13,290 nt of DNA, taken from the NCBI GenBank assembly GCA_003166055.1, contig PMWR01000494.1, positions 486 through 13,775 on the forward strand, written 5' to 3'. The position numbers and the translations under genes were made by a program. Origin of the DNA: Acidobacteriaceae bacterium. Lineage in GTDB: Bacteria > Acidobacteriota > Terriglobia > Terriglobales > Acidobacteriaceae. Under the pieces are notes generated by a model. The model saw nothing but the letters and a program-made list of their open reading frames with translations, was not told the origin of the DNA and ran no database searches. Of the stretch, positions 1-9,447 are shown one piece after another. The number at the start of each line of letters is the position of its first letter. The first letter of the stretch is position 1.

Positions 1-1446
1 TTTCGCGGTCAGGTCTTTGGGAGAACCCATCTCGATGTATGCGGAGTAAGCATCGTTGACGTGATACCCGGTGCGATTTACCTCCAGGCGATAGGCTTCA
101 TTCGGCACAACGTGGTTTATTTTCAATTCAATGGGCGCAGCAGGACCATTGGGAACAAGCTTTGCGTAGAAGGATCGATTGCTTACCTTCTGTTCCGGTT
201 GCTCAAAATCCCAAATCACCGCCGCGACGTTTCCGTCCTGCGTTGCGAGCATTACCTGCGGATCGGTGGTTCTGAGGCTTTCACCCTGAAGTGCATGAAG
301 GTACTTGTATGCGAAGAAGGCCGGCTTACGAATGCCCTGCGGGTTCATGAGCCCGAACCCTCCTTGAAACGCCGCTGTCGGGGGGCCGGGCTCTTCGAAC
401 AGATCGGTGTAGGTCCAGTAACTCATTCCCTGCACCAGCCCCTGACTGGCTTTGAGTTTGGTCAGGATGTAGGGCGCGCTGATGTAAGAATCATGCACCG
501 AATCGCGCGGGGTGTAACTCGTACTCCACTCGGAAATATAAAGTGGGAGGCCGGGATACGGGGAAGCTGAGATTTGCGCACGAACACGTTGCACGTCTCC
601 GACAATCGCGCTTGGCGACAGATCGAGCTTTGTATCCGATTTGCCCTCCTCATCGAGGAAACCGCCTTGAACTCCGTAAGTATGGGTTGTGACAAAGTCG
701 ACAGCAGCGCCGCTCTGCTTCACATGAGCGAGAAACTCGGGAACCCATGCCGCACCGGCAGTGCTCGGTCCTCCGACCCGCAACGCGGGGTCAACGGACT
801 TGATCGTCTTCGAGGTCAGATCGTAAAGCTCGAAGTATGCCTGCTGGTCGGCGCCTTCCCAGAAGCCGGAGAGGTTCGGTTCGTTCCACACCTCGAAGAA
901 CCATGTGCGCACTTCGTCCTTTCCGTAGCGCGCTTCGATGTGCTGAATGAATGCGTTTACAAGTTCGTGCCAGCCATCAGTTTTTGGGTGCGAGGTGTTG
1001 CCATGCCAATAGAAGATGCTGTTCTCCGACGTGGCAAGCGCCTTCGGTGTGAAGCCGAGTTCGACAAATGGCCTGATGTGTCGAGCCAGCAAGTCGTCAT
1101 AAAGCTGATCGATCTTCGCCCAGTTGTAGACAGTCTTGCCATCTTCAATTCGCACTGTTCCCAGCACATCGTGAAAAATCGCGTGAAAACGGATATAGCG
1201 AAAGCCGAGTTCATCCGCGGTGAGCTTGAGTTGTGCCTGGCTGTCATCGCGAATCAACGTGCCGGGATAATCCGACCCGACCGACAGATCGAAGAATCGA
1301 TCCACTGGTCCTGTCGAGTCCTTGAGATTCACGACAATCGTACGGGGAGGAGTCTGCAGCGATTGAGCTGCAAGCGGAGAATGCAATGATGCTGCAGAGA
1401 GACCGGTGGCCAGGACAAATACTCGCAGAAGTGCAGAATTAGACAT
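1..1446 (-). CDS. Secreted GH39 glycoside hydrolase, beta-xylosidase type (3' end outside window)
   Basis: The frame is open for 482 codons from ATG at 1446 to the left edge, so the C-terminus is missing. Residues 1-27 form a signal peptide ending in PLAA before Q28, so the enzyme is probably periplasmic or secreted. A (beta/alpha)8 barrel follows from about residue 35. The segment VWNEPNLSGFW carries the family acid/base glutamate (E189), and YISEWSTS carries the nucleophile (E306). Their 117-residue separation equals that between E160 and E277 of Thermoanaerobacterium saccharolyticum XynB, as I recall them. FYWHGN and RYGKDEV also match GH39 beta-xylosidases. GH39 enzymes are retaining hydrolases that release xylose from xylo-oligosaccharide ends; a few act on iduronic acid or other sugars, so the substrate here is inferred. 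The family is near 500 residues, so little is missing. GAGG lies 12 nt before the ATG, a poor ribosome site. It is the third gene in the minus-strand series, 143 bp after the propeller gene. Confidence 0.9.
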   Translation of the reverse strand, partial: MSNSALLRVFVLATGLSAASLHSPLAAQSLQTPPRTIVVNLKDSTGPVDRFFDLSVGSDYPGTLIRDDSQAQLKLTADELGFRYIRFHAIFHDVLGTVRIEDGKTVYNWAKIDQLYDDLLARHIRPFVELGFTPKALATSENSIFYWHGNTSHPKTDGWHELVNAFIQHIEARYGKDEVRTWFFEVWNEPNLSGFWEGADQQAYFELYDLTSKTIKSVDPALRVGGPSTAGAAWVPEFLAHVKQSGAAVDFVTTHTYGVQGGFLDEEGKSDTKLDLSPSAIVGDVQRVRAQISASPYPGLPLYISEWSTSYTPRDSVHDSYISAPYILTKLKASQGLVQGMSYWTYTDLFEEPGPPTAAFQGGFGLMNPQGIRKPAFFAYKYLHALQGESLRTTDPQVMLATQDGNVAAVIWDFEQPEQKVSNRSFYAKLVPNGPAAPIELKINHVVPNEAYRLEVNRTGYHVNDAYSAYIEMGSPKDLTAK

Positions 1447-1507
1447 GACTCGTACTTACCTCAAAGAATTCCTGGCGCGTTTGAAACGAGCGCTTCAGTG
1501 TAGCAAT

Positions 1508-1516
1508 GTTAACTGC
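1508..1516 (+). promoter_or_regulatory. Possible regulator half-site upstream of the GH39 gene
   Basis: GTTAACTGC lies 61 bp upstream of the GH39 start. It differs at one base from GTTAAATGC (9773-9781, reverse strand) and resembles the TTAATGC array near 9700. One 9-mer with a mismatch could be chance, so this is only a candidate site shared by the locus. Confidence 0.2.
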
Positions 1517-1541
1517 ATGATTGATCACGTCTGAGCGGCGC

Positions 1542-1569
1542 GCCCCGGACAACATTGGCTGTCCGGGGC
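1542..1569 (-). terminator. Strong GC-rich hairpin after the propeller gene
   Basis: GCCCCGGACA (1542-1551) and TGTCCGGGGC (1560-1569) form a perfect 10-bp stem with an 8-nt loop, beginning 20 nt after the propeller gene stop. No T-run follows on either strand, so it is not a classic intrinsic terminator. It could terminate or pause transcription, or protect the mRNA 3' end, which would separate GH39 expression from the two upstream genes. Confidence 0.45.
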
Positions 1570-1589
1570 AAGTTCGCGACTGCGCGCGT

Positions 1590-4500
1590 CTATTTCACCG
1601 TGAGTGAAATCTGGAATGTAGCTTGCGCGCAGGGTGCATCGGCGGGGTTCCCTTGCGGCGGATTTGATCCGGCAACGATTCCGCCGCAGGGTTGTGTGTC
1701 CGATGTGTTGACGGTGCCGTTTGAGTTCAAGGCAAATGGATCGGAGTTGGCGTACACGGTAACCGTGCTTGTGCCCGCCGGAGTGGAATACGACACTCCG
1801 CTATTGCAGGCCATCAGGCCCGTTGCTGAAACCGCGAGCAGCGCCATCCCGACCAGCATGGACACTCTTCCCCACGCGCCACGCTTGGCACGGCGGCGGA
1901 CGAAGAGGAGCAACACGCCAGTCAGGCCGCCCATCCACCACAGCATCGAACTCTGCAGTGGAGAGTTGGGTGGGTTGTCCACAACAATTTGCAAGGTCGT
2001 GGTAGCAGGAGGATAGGAGTTGCCGGTGGTGCTGGCATTCAGTGTGACCTGGCCAGGCGAGAAGACGCAAATCGAGTTGACAGGCAGCGAGGAGGCTTCG
2101 CACTGGTAGCCAATGACGCCGCTCCAGCCGCCGTAGCTGGTGTTGGTGAAGGTGATAGTGGATTCGCCTCCGAGAGAACTTGTCAAGGCTGTGCCGCTGT
2201 TTGTGACAATGACTTCGGCCGTTGCCACGACGATCACAGTCCCCGAAGCTGAGGACGAGACGTAGTTGGCATCTCCGCTATATGTCCCAGTAACCAGATC
2301 CGTTCCAACAGGCAGCGCAGTTGTTGTAAGAGTGGCCTGGAATGCCCCTCCCGCGGCCGGCTCAAGCGCAATAGCGCCCAGTGAAGTCGTCCCGGTGGTG
2401 AAGGTCACCGTTCCGGTCGGAATGCCGACACCGGTGGAGTTGACTGTGACAGCGAAGGTGACCGACGCCCCTGAAACGGCGCTCAACGGGTTGATGAACG
2501 GCGCGGTAATCACCATCGTAGATGTTGTCGGCGCCGTGCTGACAGAAATGGTGAGTGTTGAGGAGGTGCTGCCATCGAAGGCACTTGATCCGAGATAGAC
2601 CGCCTCAAGAGAGTGGCTTCCACCGGTTAAGCCCGTGGCCAGCGTAAACGTCGCCACGCCGCTCGAATTCAATGAGCCCGCTGCGGAAATCACACCGTCC
2701 ACCAGCAGTTGCGCGCTGCCCGTAGGCGTCCCGCTGGTTGACTGAACCGTGGCAGTTGCCGTGACGGGTTCTCCGAAGAATGGGGCGCCGCTGGCAGGTG
2801 AAGTGATCGCCAGTGCCGTCGTTGTTGCCGTTAAAGCCGCACCGTTGCCGGTGAGAACCACCTGCTCTGAAGATGCATTCACAGCATTGCTGTTCAGAAC
2901 CAGCGTCTCCGACCTTGCTCCCGATGCGGTCGGCTGGAATGTGGCGTCGAGTTCGCAGCCTGCTCCGGTTGCAACACTGCCGCCATTGGCGCATGCGCTG
3001 GAGGGCGATGAACTGAGGCTGAAGTCCCCGGTATTACCGCTGGCGGTATAGAACGGAGACGCGAAGACTAGGCTCTGGTTTCCTTCGTTTTCTACTTTAA
3101 TCGGCAGCGGTCCGCTCGGCGAGTTCAGCGGCCAGTCGCCAAATGCCTCCGTTGTGCTGGTTCTATTCACTTCGTAGGCAGCGGCATGGGTCGAATCGGT
3201 AACGATGAGGTTGCCGGATGAATCCAACGCTAATCCGTAAGGAGCGGCAATCCCAAAACCAACTTCAATGGCAGCATTGGGATCAAGCGCTCCTGAGACG
3301 TACGGAATACGAAGAACTGTCGCCGCGCCCTGATCGACAACAAACAGGCTTCCGGATGCATCGGCAGCCAGCGCGGATGGATTGCTGTAACCGACCGCAA
3401 CCAACTGCTGAATGCCGCTGCTGAGAGGCGCCTGCAGGCGATAGACCTGGCCGCTTCCTGAATCCGCGACATACACATTGCCCAAGGGATCGACGGTTGT
3501 TCCCAGCGGCGTGGTCAGGTCGGAACCAATCACCGAAGCTCCAGCAACATTCCAGCTTCCGTTATACGGAACATAGACGATGCGGTTGTTGCCGGTGTCG
3601 GCGATGTAGAGATTGCCCCGCGGATCGACGGACACACCTGCCGGGCCACTCAGCACCGCACCAGCAATCGGGGTCGGCGTTGTTGTGCCGTTCGTTGTGA
3701 TCGAGGCCGTGACAATCGTAACCTGAGCAGCGTTGCTCAGGGTTCCGCTGACCACCGGAACTTCAACAATCCGGTTGTTGCCCGTATCCGCGATGATCAC
3801 GTTGCCGGCCCCATCCGCCGCCACGCCCGATGGCTTGCTGAGTCCAGTGCCGATGGAGACTGGAGATGAAGTCGGCGTAGCAAACTCGAAGACTGCATTG
3901 GCGCCGGCATCCGCGACAAACGCACCCGCTGAAGAGAATGCAACTGCTTGGGGCGACGTGAAGCCGCTTCCCACCGAGGTAACATTTCCGGAATCGAGCG
4001 TGAGGCCCGCGCCAAGGCCCGTGCCGGCGAGATAAGTTGTAGCCAGAATGCTGCTTGACGCGCCGGAAACCGTGATTCCACCGCTTGAAACTCCAGGCCG
4101 GGTGGGTGCGAACTGTCCGGTAATCGAGCAACTGCTGCCCGCCGTGTAAGTCGTGGCCGCCGCGCAGGTGCCTCCTGTGGATGTAAAGCTGGTGTTCTGG
4201 GAGAAAGTAATTGCGGAAGGCGTCTCGCTGGCGTTGAATGCAAGATTTACCGTCCCAGTCGCGTTGCTTTCCACCGCCACCGCGCCGAAGTTCGCGTTGA
4301 ACTGCGTAAGTTCATAAACAGATGAGCCGTCGGCTCCGAAGAAGATATTTCCTGAAGGAGCAACGGCGATGGTATTTGAAAACGTGAGCGGGTTGGCCGC
4401 GCCGGAGCCTTCGGCAACAATGTACTGATCCTTCGGATTCAATGCGGAACCGGTCGACGTTGTCTCATACGGAATCACATACAGCACCGACGAAAGATAA

Positions 4501-5351
4501 AGCTCCGGATAGTAGCCGTTGCTTGCATAGTATCCACCCGTCCCCTGGTCGGCGATATACAGGTTTCCTGCTCCGTCCAGCGCCAGTCCAACGGCGCTTA
4601 CGTATCCGCCACCGAACAACACTGGAGTCGAACTGTAAATCGCAGCCGCCGAAGTCGTGGCTGGCGTAGTTACTGCCAGCTCATACACTGCGCCGCCGGA
4701 GGTGTAGTAGATGTTGCTCTTCGAGTCGACCGCGATTGAGGTAATCGGATTAGCCAGTGAAGTGAGCAGCGTCGCACCCGAGCCGTATCCTCCGGACGCA
4801 TACTCCTCGAGCAGTTCATCGTTGGATGCACAGCAAGCACCATTTGTCGCGATGAACACATTGTTAGAAGCATCCGTCGCAACTGCGGAACCGCCCCAGT
4901 AGTAACTGACGGCGCCTAGATCTCCGATGGATATGCTGGATGCCGCTGCAGTTTGCGGCGCGCAATTGGTAATCGGAATTTTAGCTACGTTTCCGTTGAA
5001 GCCCTGAAGGACAAATAGGTTAGCTTTGGCGGCATCGATCCAAAGAGATGCCGTGCCGTAACTGGCTGCTCCGAGGACGGTTGTTGCCGCTCCGCCTCCA
5101 TAGGGAATCTCTACCACCTGACCGCTTCCCTGGTTCACGGCATAGATATTGCCGCAGGCATCCAGAGCCACATCGCCCAGGCCGCCCGGCAGTCCGGTAG
5201 CGGGAACGGTACTCGTGGACGTCGCGACGACGGCTGGCACATACGAGTTGCCCTGCGTCCAGGCCGGCGTTGCCGTCAGGCACAGGGTGGCCGCCATCGT
5301 GAACCATGCGGCCCGCCAGATCCAATGGTTTTTCCAATCAATCCTCAACAT
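1590..5351 (-). CDS. Secreted NHL-propeller / Ig-like repeat surface protein, 1253 aa
   Basis: ATG at 5351 is preceded by GGAGG with a 6-nt gap and gives an immediate signal peptide (residues 1-33, ending TPAWTQ). The frame is open upstream to 5567, but that part overlaps the receptor gene and was rejected. Order of parts: a first set of beta-propeller blades (about 55-350); a cysteine-containing choice-of-anchor D/ASH-like beta domain (355-445); a second NHL set with clear blades at 512-532, 576-595, 621-639, 663-683 and 710-720 (core ADTGNNRIV); another anchor-D-like domain (735-835); two Ig-like repeats (845-938 and 943-1042); a beta domain (1043-1125). Next come two hydrophobic helices (1136-1152, 1163-1180) around RRRAKRGAWGR, then a 73-residue Ser/Thr/Asn/Pro-rich tail. 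Such proteins are common in Acidobacteriota and uncharacterised; binding of polysaccharide or protein at the cell surface is a guess. It follows the receptor gene by 142 bp and may share its transcript. No catalytic motif was seen. Confidence 0.88.
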   Translation of the reverse strand: MLRIDWKNHWIWRAAWFTMAATLCLTATPAWTQGNSYVPAVVATSTSTVPATGLPGGLGDVALDACGNIYAVNQGSGQVVEIPYGGGAATTVLGAASYGTASLWIDAAKANLFVLQGFNGNVAKIPITNCAPQTAAASSISIGDLGAVSYYWGGSAVATDASNNVFIATNGACCASNDELLEEYASGGYGSGATLLTSLANPITSIAVDSKSNIYYTSGGAVYELAVTTPATTSAAAIYSSTPVLFGGGYVSAVGLALDGAGNLYIADQGTGGYYASNGYYPELYLSSVLYVIPYETTSTGSALNPKDQYIVAEGSGAANPLTFSNTIAVAPSGNIFFGADGSSVYELTQFNANFGAVAVESNATGTVNLAFNASETPSAITFSQNTSFTSTGGTCAAATTYTAGSSCSITGQFAPTRPGVSSGGITVSGASSSILATTYLAGTGLGAGLTLDSGNVTSVGSGFTSPQAVAFSSAGAFVADAGANAVFEFATPTSSPVSIGTGLSKPSGVAADGAGNVIIADTGNNRIVEVPVVSGTLSNAAQVTIVTASITTNGTTTPTPIAGAVLSGPAGVSVDPRGNLYIADTGNNRIVYVPYNGSWNVAGASVIGSDLTTPLGTTVDPLGNVYVADSGSGQVYRLQAPLSSGIQQLVAVGYSNPSALAADASGSLFVVDQGAATVLRIPYVSGALDPNAAIEVGFGIAAPYGLALDSSGNLIVTDSTHAAAYEVNRTSTTEAFGDWPLNSPSGPLPIKVENEGNQSLVFASPFYTASGNTGDFSLSSSPSSACANGGSVATGAGCELDATFQPTASGARSETLVLNSNAVNASSEQVVLTGNGAALTATTTALAITSPASGAPFFGEPVTATATVQSTSGTPTGSAQLLVDGVISAAGSLNSSGVATFTLATGLTGGSHSLEAVYLGSSAFDGSTSSTLTISVSTAPTTSTMVITAPFINPLSAVSGASVTFAVTVNSTGVGIPTGTVTFTTGTTSLGAIALEPAAGGAFQATLTTTALPVGTDLVTGTYSGDANYVSSSASGTVIVVATAEVIVTNSGTALTSSLGGESTITFTNTSYGGWSGVIGYQCEASSLPVNSICVFSPGQVTLNASTTGNSYPPATTTLQIVVDNPPNSPLQSSMLWWMGGLTGVLLLFVRRRAKRGAWGRVSMLVGMALLAVSATGLMACNSGVSYSTPAGTSTVTVYANSDPFALNSNGTVNTSDTQPCGGIVAGSNPPQGNPADAPCAQATFQISLTVK

Positions 5352-5357
5352 TTCAAG

Positions 5358-5362
5358 CCTCC
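5358..5362 (-). promoter_or_regulatory. Ribosome binding site of the propeller gene
   Basis: GGAGG on the minus strand, 6 nt before ATG 5351. It fixes the start and rules out the longer frame beginning at 5567. The arrangement is the same as at the receptor gene. Confidence 0.8.
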
Positions 5363-5493
5363 AAAAATACTGCGGTTTGCCGCATCGTGCCTGGTTTTTT
5401 GTTCCGGCTTCCGGATCCAACTGCGCCGTCGCCATGGCTCTGTCTTCTTGAAGCTCCCGGGAGGGGAGCCGGTTGAACACCCCTCCACGATGC

Positions 5494-8400
5494 CTAGAAG
5501 TTGTACTTGACGCCGAATTCAACAATGCGCACTCCTGCCTTGTACGGTGTATATCCGAATCCGGCATTTTCCAACTTCATGCCCGCGAAGGCCGACTGCT
5601 CCGAGTAGAAGCAACCGGCGCCGGTGGTCGCATTGCAAGCCGGGTCAGCGAACGTAAGGTTCAGGGCCGCGAGGTTGTTGTTGTTGAACGACGAGATCGG
5701 ATGATTCAAGAAATTGAAGCCTGACGCGCGCAACTGAAGGTTCTGCCGGTCGCTCATCTTGATGTCCTTGTAGATGGAAAGATCGGACTTGAAGTAGGCC
5801 GGCCCGTGCACATCGGGAAGATTCCACCATCCCTGCGATCCCTGTGCCGGGAGGCCAAAGCAGTTGCCGTTGACATATTGCCTGGACGGTGTGTTGCCGG
5901 AAAGAACGGCCGAGTGCAGGTTTGCGCTTGGGTTGCAGGTAACCGTCGGCTGAAGCGTGTAATCGGAACTGCCCAGCCACTCCTGCGCACCTACAGGAAT
6001 GCTTATGGAGGTGGACGATCCCGGCGCAGTCAGATAGCTGGCGCCTGCGGAGAATCCGAAGTTTGTGCTCCCGTTTACAATGGCCAGATCCGGGCCGCTG
6101 GTGATGGTGGTGATGCCGGAAGCCTCCCAGTTATTCAGGAACCATCCCAATTCGCGGTTTCCGTGGAACTTCGTGCCCTCCTGGTAGGAGTAGCTGAAGT
6201 TGATCACCTGCGGACGGTCAAAGGAGACCACGCCGTAGTCGTGATGCGCATTGACCGGATCCGCGATATAGCCGGTGTCATAGTTGCCGCGCACGCCCAT
6301 CGCCTTTGACCAGGTGTAGTTAATGCCAAACGCTAGAGACCCGCGCTGCTTGTTGAGTGAAACCTGCATCGCGTTGTAATTCGCCCAGTTGGTGTGATAG
6401 GGCACATCCACCTGCTGGTAGTTGGGATACGGCCTATAGTCATTCACAACGCTGCTGGGAATGTTGTAGGTCGGGTTGGTTACCCCGGTCAGCGGATCCG
6501 GTCTGAAGAAAGCTCCCAGCGGGATCGCGTTCAGGTTTTGCAGATTGCCCGTCGTGGCGAGGTCGGTGCTTTGATTGCCCACGTATGCAATTTCAAACAT
6601 GGTGCTGTGAGGCAACTGCTGATCGAGCGTGAAGTTGTAGTTGTAGGTAACCGGCTGTTCGTTGTCACGCGGGTTGTTTGCGGCAATGCTGCCCACCGCA
6701 CCGGTCGTGGTGTACACCCCTGGGGTGGAATCAAAGGCCGGCGACCCGGTGTAGAATCCGCAAGGCACAACTTTGGAACCAACCGGATAGCTTGATACCG
6801 GCGTTGAGAAGGGGGCGGCATTGAAGAGCTGGTCCAGCGTGCAACTGTCTTGAAAACTGGTGTTGATGGTGTAATGGATCAGGTTGGTGGACGTCCCGAT
6901 GGCGGCGCCGGTCACAAGAGTTGAGTCGCGCGAACGATAAAAGCCGAAGCCTCCGCGGAAGACGGTCTTTCCGTTGCCATACATGTCATACGCAACACCG
7001 AAACGGGGTTGATAGAACAGCGCTCGTGTCTCCACGCCGGCAAGTGGAATGCTTGGATCCAACTTATGCCAGGAGATGCCGGGCCAGGTGATTGCGCTCT
7101 GGGTCATACTCGGGTCGAAAGTGCCGGGCGCGATCGGATTGTATTTTGTCGGGTCCCAGACCGCGGCACCAATCCCATGCGAATCGGACCACGGTGGAAG
7201 ATGGGAAAGCCGGATGCCGAACGTTAAAGTCAGCTTTGAATTCACCTTCCACTCATCGGTCCCATAAAACTCAAGAGTATTGAAGTACATATCGTAGCTG
7301 GGATCCGCGGAGTCCTGCGTATAGCCGCCCGTACAGCCAATCAGGAAATTGGCCGCCGTGTTGCCCATCCCGTTCGCTGAAGGAGCAATGGGAGCGCCGG
7401 TCGTCGGGTTTACAGACGGGGAGGATTGATTGGGCAAGCAACCTTCGTAACGATCGAAAGTGATATTGCCGTTCTGCTGGCTTCCCAGCGTGACATTGTT
7501 GTTTCTGGTCTGCTCGGCGTAAACGCCCGCCTTGATGGTGTGTGTGCGATAGATCTTGGTGAAATTGTCCGTCACATTCCACGACGACTTCCTGAGGTAC
7601 TGACCGGTCGGAGGCACATAGCCCATGGAGAAGTCGGGAATTCCGATGCCCTCCCAGGAGTAAATGCGCGGCAACTGGTTGATTCCGTTCTTCAGCGCTC
7701 CGCCCGAATAGCCGGCAGCGGCCCAGGTCGTGCCCGTGTCAAGCGAAGCAGCCCGATTCTGAAACTGTTCCGGCTGATCGAAGTAGAGCCCCGCCAGAAC
7801 CACCTCGTTGGTCATCGAATTGCTCAAGGTCTTGGTAAGGTTGAGCGATGCGGAATTCGAATTCCCGTATGAATCGAGCGGCGTGGGATAAGGGACGGTG
7901 TTGGGCGGGTTGTAATAGATGTTGTTCAGCGGGGCCTGAGAGTTCACCTTCTCCCAGTTGTAGGTCCCATACAGCTTCAGGGTTTCGGAAAAGTTTTCGT
8001 CCACGCGCCCGTGAAGCTGGAACCCGTTGTTGCTCGCCATCACGTTCTTGGCCCAGTTGTATCCTGTAGATGCGTAGCCGTTGGCCGGCTGCGGCGTGAT
8101 GTTGGGCGTTGGATACAGCTTGGTAAACGTGGCCGTTGCTGGGTTGATCGTGTTCAGCATTCCACCGTTTACCGGCACGCCGTTCTGGTCAAGGGTGCCG
8201 TTTGCAGGGGAGAAGCAGTCGCCGCCAATGTTGGAATAGGCAGCAGACTGACTGTAGTCCTCGGTGCAGCCCGCAGCGAGATCGGCAGCATTCACATTGA
8301 ACGCTTTGGCAATGGAGGCTTCGGAGAAGTTGCCGCCCAGCATGGAAGCAGTCGGAATGAACGCGTAAGTCGGCCCGCCATACGTTCCGTTGGTGTTGTT

Positions 8401-9441
8401 CAACTGGTCGTAGTATTCATAGCCTAACCAGAAGGTGAGCTTCTTGCTTTCATTCAGATGAGTTCCCGGAATCATGATCGGACCGCCGATCGTGCCGCCC
8501 GGATAGTAGTACTTCGCCGGCGCCTTGGTGACGCCGGAGTTGTTCGATAGCCAGTCGTTGGAGTTGAAGATATGGTCGCGGGCGTACATGTAGAGCCCAC
8601 CGTGATAAGCCGCACCGCCCGACTTGCCCACTGCATTGATGACGATGGGTCCCTTGGCCTCGTCGGCGCCAAAGTTCGAGGTCTGTACTTTGACCTCCTG
8701 CACCTGGTCCATGTTGAGATTCACCGTCGTGGCTCCCATATCGCCGGGATCGGTCACCGACGCACCGTCTGACATGACGTTGACCTGGCCCGACTGGGGA
8801 GCAGAGCCGTTGGCCCCGTAACTGCCCAGGTTGCCGGAGCCGAAGCTGGTGGTGTTGTAGTCCGCGCCCACATTGTTCAGGCCGGTGCCCGCATTGAGTG
8901 TGAAGCCGGGCAGCATGCTCACCAGTTCCAGCGCATCGCGGCCGGTGGTGGAGAGGCGCGCAATATCGGAAGCGGTGATCATGGTGCTGTGCTCGCCGGA
9001 GTTCAGCGTGACGCCCGCTACCTCGGCCGTTACCGTAATCGACTCCACAATCGCGCCCACTTTCAGCCCGATCTTTGGAACCGTCAGACTGTCGCCAGGG
9101 TGAGCCTCGACACCCGTCACCTTCCAGGTCTCAAACCCCGCTCTCTGCACACGGATCGAGTAGGTGGCCGGCGGCACGGCAAGAAAGTTGAAGAATCCCT
9201 CGCCGTTACTGGTCGTTTCGCGCGTCGCCTTGCTGGACTCGTTGATGAGAGTCACCTTAGCCCCTGGAACAAGAGCTTCGGCCGTATCGCGGACCGTGCC
9301 GGAGATCGATGCTGTGTTCTGCGCCCCGGCAACTGACACTACCAGCAGCATCAGGGCCGAAATATCGAGCGCCTTGCGCGGAAACGTTTTCATCAACCGC
9401 AGGAACGATTCGCGGAAATTCAGTTTCTTTGACGTTGACAA
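5494..9441 (-). CDS. Oar-like TonB-dependent outer-membrane receptor with carboxypeptidase-regulatory-like domain, 1315 aa
   Basis: This is a large outer-membrane beta-barrel receptor expected to take up or bind a ligand, probably a carbohydrate or peptide, powered by TonB-ExbBD. I chose TTG at 9441 because GGAGG lies 6 nt upstream. The first ATG (9393, giving MKTFPRKALD) has no good ribosome site, although it makes a tidier signal peptide. The hydrophobic segment ISALMLLVVSVAGA (about 27-40) is the export signal. Residues 43-125 form a CarboxypepD_reg-like beta-sandwich (begins ASISGTVRD; includes GEGFFNF and GFETW). A plug domain follows (about 130-270; VNVMSDGASV, VQEVKVQTSNF, FGADEAKGP). 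The rest is a long barrel rich in aromatic and Asn residues, ending FGVKYNF with the C-terminal phenylalanine used for barrel assembly. Length suits acidobacterial Oar-like receptors (1000-1400 aa). No canonical TonB box was identified. It is the first gene of the minus-strand series and divergent from the malectin regulator. The ligand is unknown. Confidence 0.93.
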   Translation of the reverse strand: MSTSKKLNFRESFLRLMKTFPRKALDISALMLLVVSVAGAQNTASISGTVRDTAEALVPGAKVTLINESSKATRETTSNGEGFFNFLAVPPATYSIRVQRAGFETWKVTGVEAHPGDSLTVPKIGLKVGAIVESITVTAEVAGVTLNSGEHSTMITASDIARLSTTGRDALELVSMLPGFTLNAGTGLNNVGADYNTTSFGSGNLGSYGANGSAPQSGQVNVMSDGASVTDPGDMGATTVNLNMDQVQEVKVQTSNFGADEAKGPIVINAVGKSGGAAYHGGLYMYARDHIFNSNDWLSNNSGVTKAPAKYYYPGGTIGGPIMIPGTHLNESKKLTFWLGYEYYDQLNNTNGTYGGPTYAFIPTASMLGGNFSEASIAKAFNVNAADLAAGCTEDYSQSAAYSNIGGDCFSPANGTLDQNGVPVNGGMLNTINPATATFTKLYPTPNITPQPANGYASTGYNWAKNVMASNNGFQLHGRVDENFSETLKLYGTYNWEKVNSQAPLNNIYYNPPNTVPYPTPLDSYGNSNSASLNLTKTLSNSMTNEVVLAGLYFDQPEQFQNRAASLDTGTTWAAAGYSGGALKNGINQLPRIYSWEGIGIPDFSMGYVPPTGQYLRKSSWNVTDNFTKIYRTHTIKAGVYAEQTRNNNVTLGSQQNGNITFDRYEGCLPNQSSPSVNPTTGAPIAPSANGMGNTAANFLIGCTGGYTQDSADPSYDMYFNTLEFYGTDEWKVNSKLTLTFGIRLSHLPPWSDSHGIGAAVWDPTKYNPIAPGTFDPSMTQSAITWPGISWHKLDPSIPLAGVETRALFYQPRFGVAYDMYGNGKTVFRGGFGFYRSRDSTLVTGAAIGTSTNLIHYTINTSFQDSCTLDQLFNAAPFSTPVSSYPVGSKVVPCGFYTGSPAFDSTPGVYTTTGAVGSIAANNPRDNEQPVTYNYNFTLDQQLPHSTMFEIAYVGNQSTDLATTGNLQNLNAIPLGAFFRPDPLTGVTNPTYNIPSSVVNDYRPYPNYQQVDVPYHTNWANYNAMQVSLNKQRGSLAFGINYTWSKAMGVRGNYDTGYIADPVNAHHDYGVVSFDRPQVINFSYSYQEGTKFHGNRELGWFLNNWEASGITTITSGPDLAIVNGSTNFGFSAGASYLTAPGSSTSISIPVGAQEWLGSSDYTLQPTVTCNPSANLHSAVLSGNTPSRQYVNGNCFGLPAQGSQGWWNLPDVHGPAYFKSDLSIYKDIKMSDRQNLQLRASGFNFLNHPISSFNNNNLAALNLTFADPACNATTGAGCFYSEQSAFAGMKLENAGFGYTPYKAGVRIVEFGVKYNF

Positions 9442-9447
9442 GATGTG

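Noticed and set aside
574..1389. 271-codon plus-strand frame
   Set aside because: It lies antisense within the GH39 gene, whose minus-strand translation keeps signal peptide and both catalytic glutamates; the plus-strand product matches no family.
5453..5469. Hairpin GCTCCC / GGGAGC between receptor and propeller genes
   Set aside because: Only 6 bp with no T-run on the minus strand; too weak to call a terminator, and the two genes may be cotranscribed.
5352..5567. N-terminal extension of the propeller protein to 5567
   Set aside because: It would overlap the receptor gene by 74 bp and bury the signal peptide; GGAGG before 5351 marks the real start.
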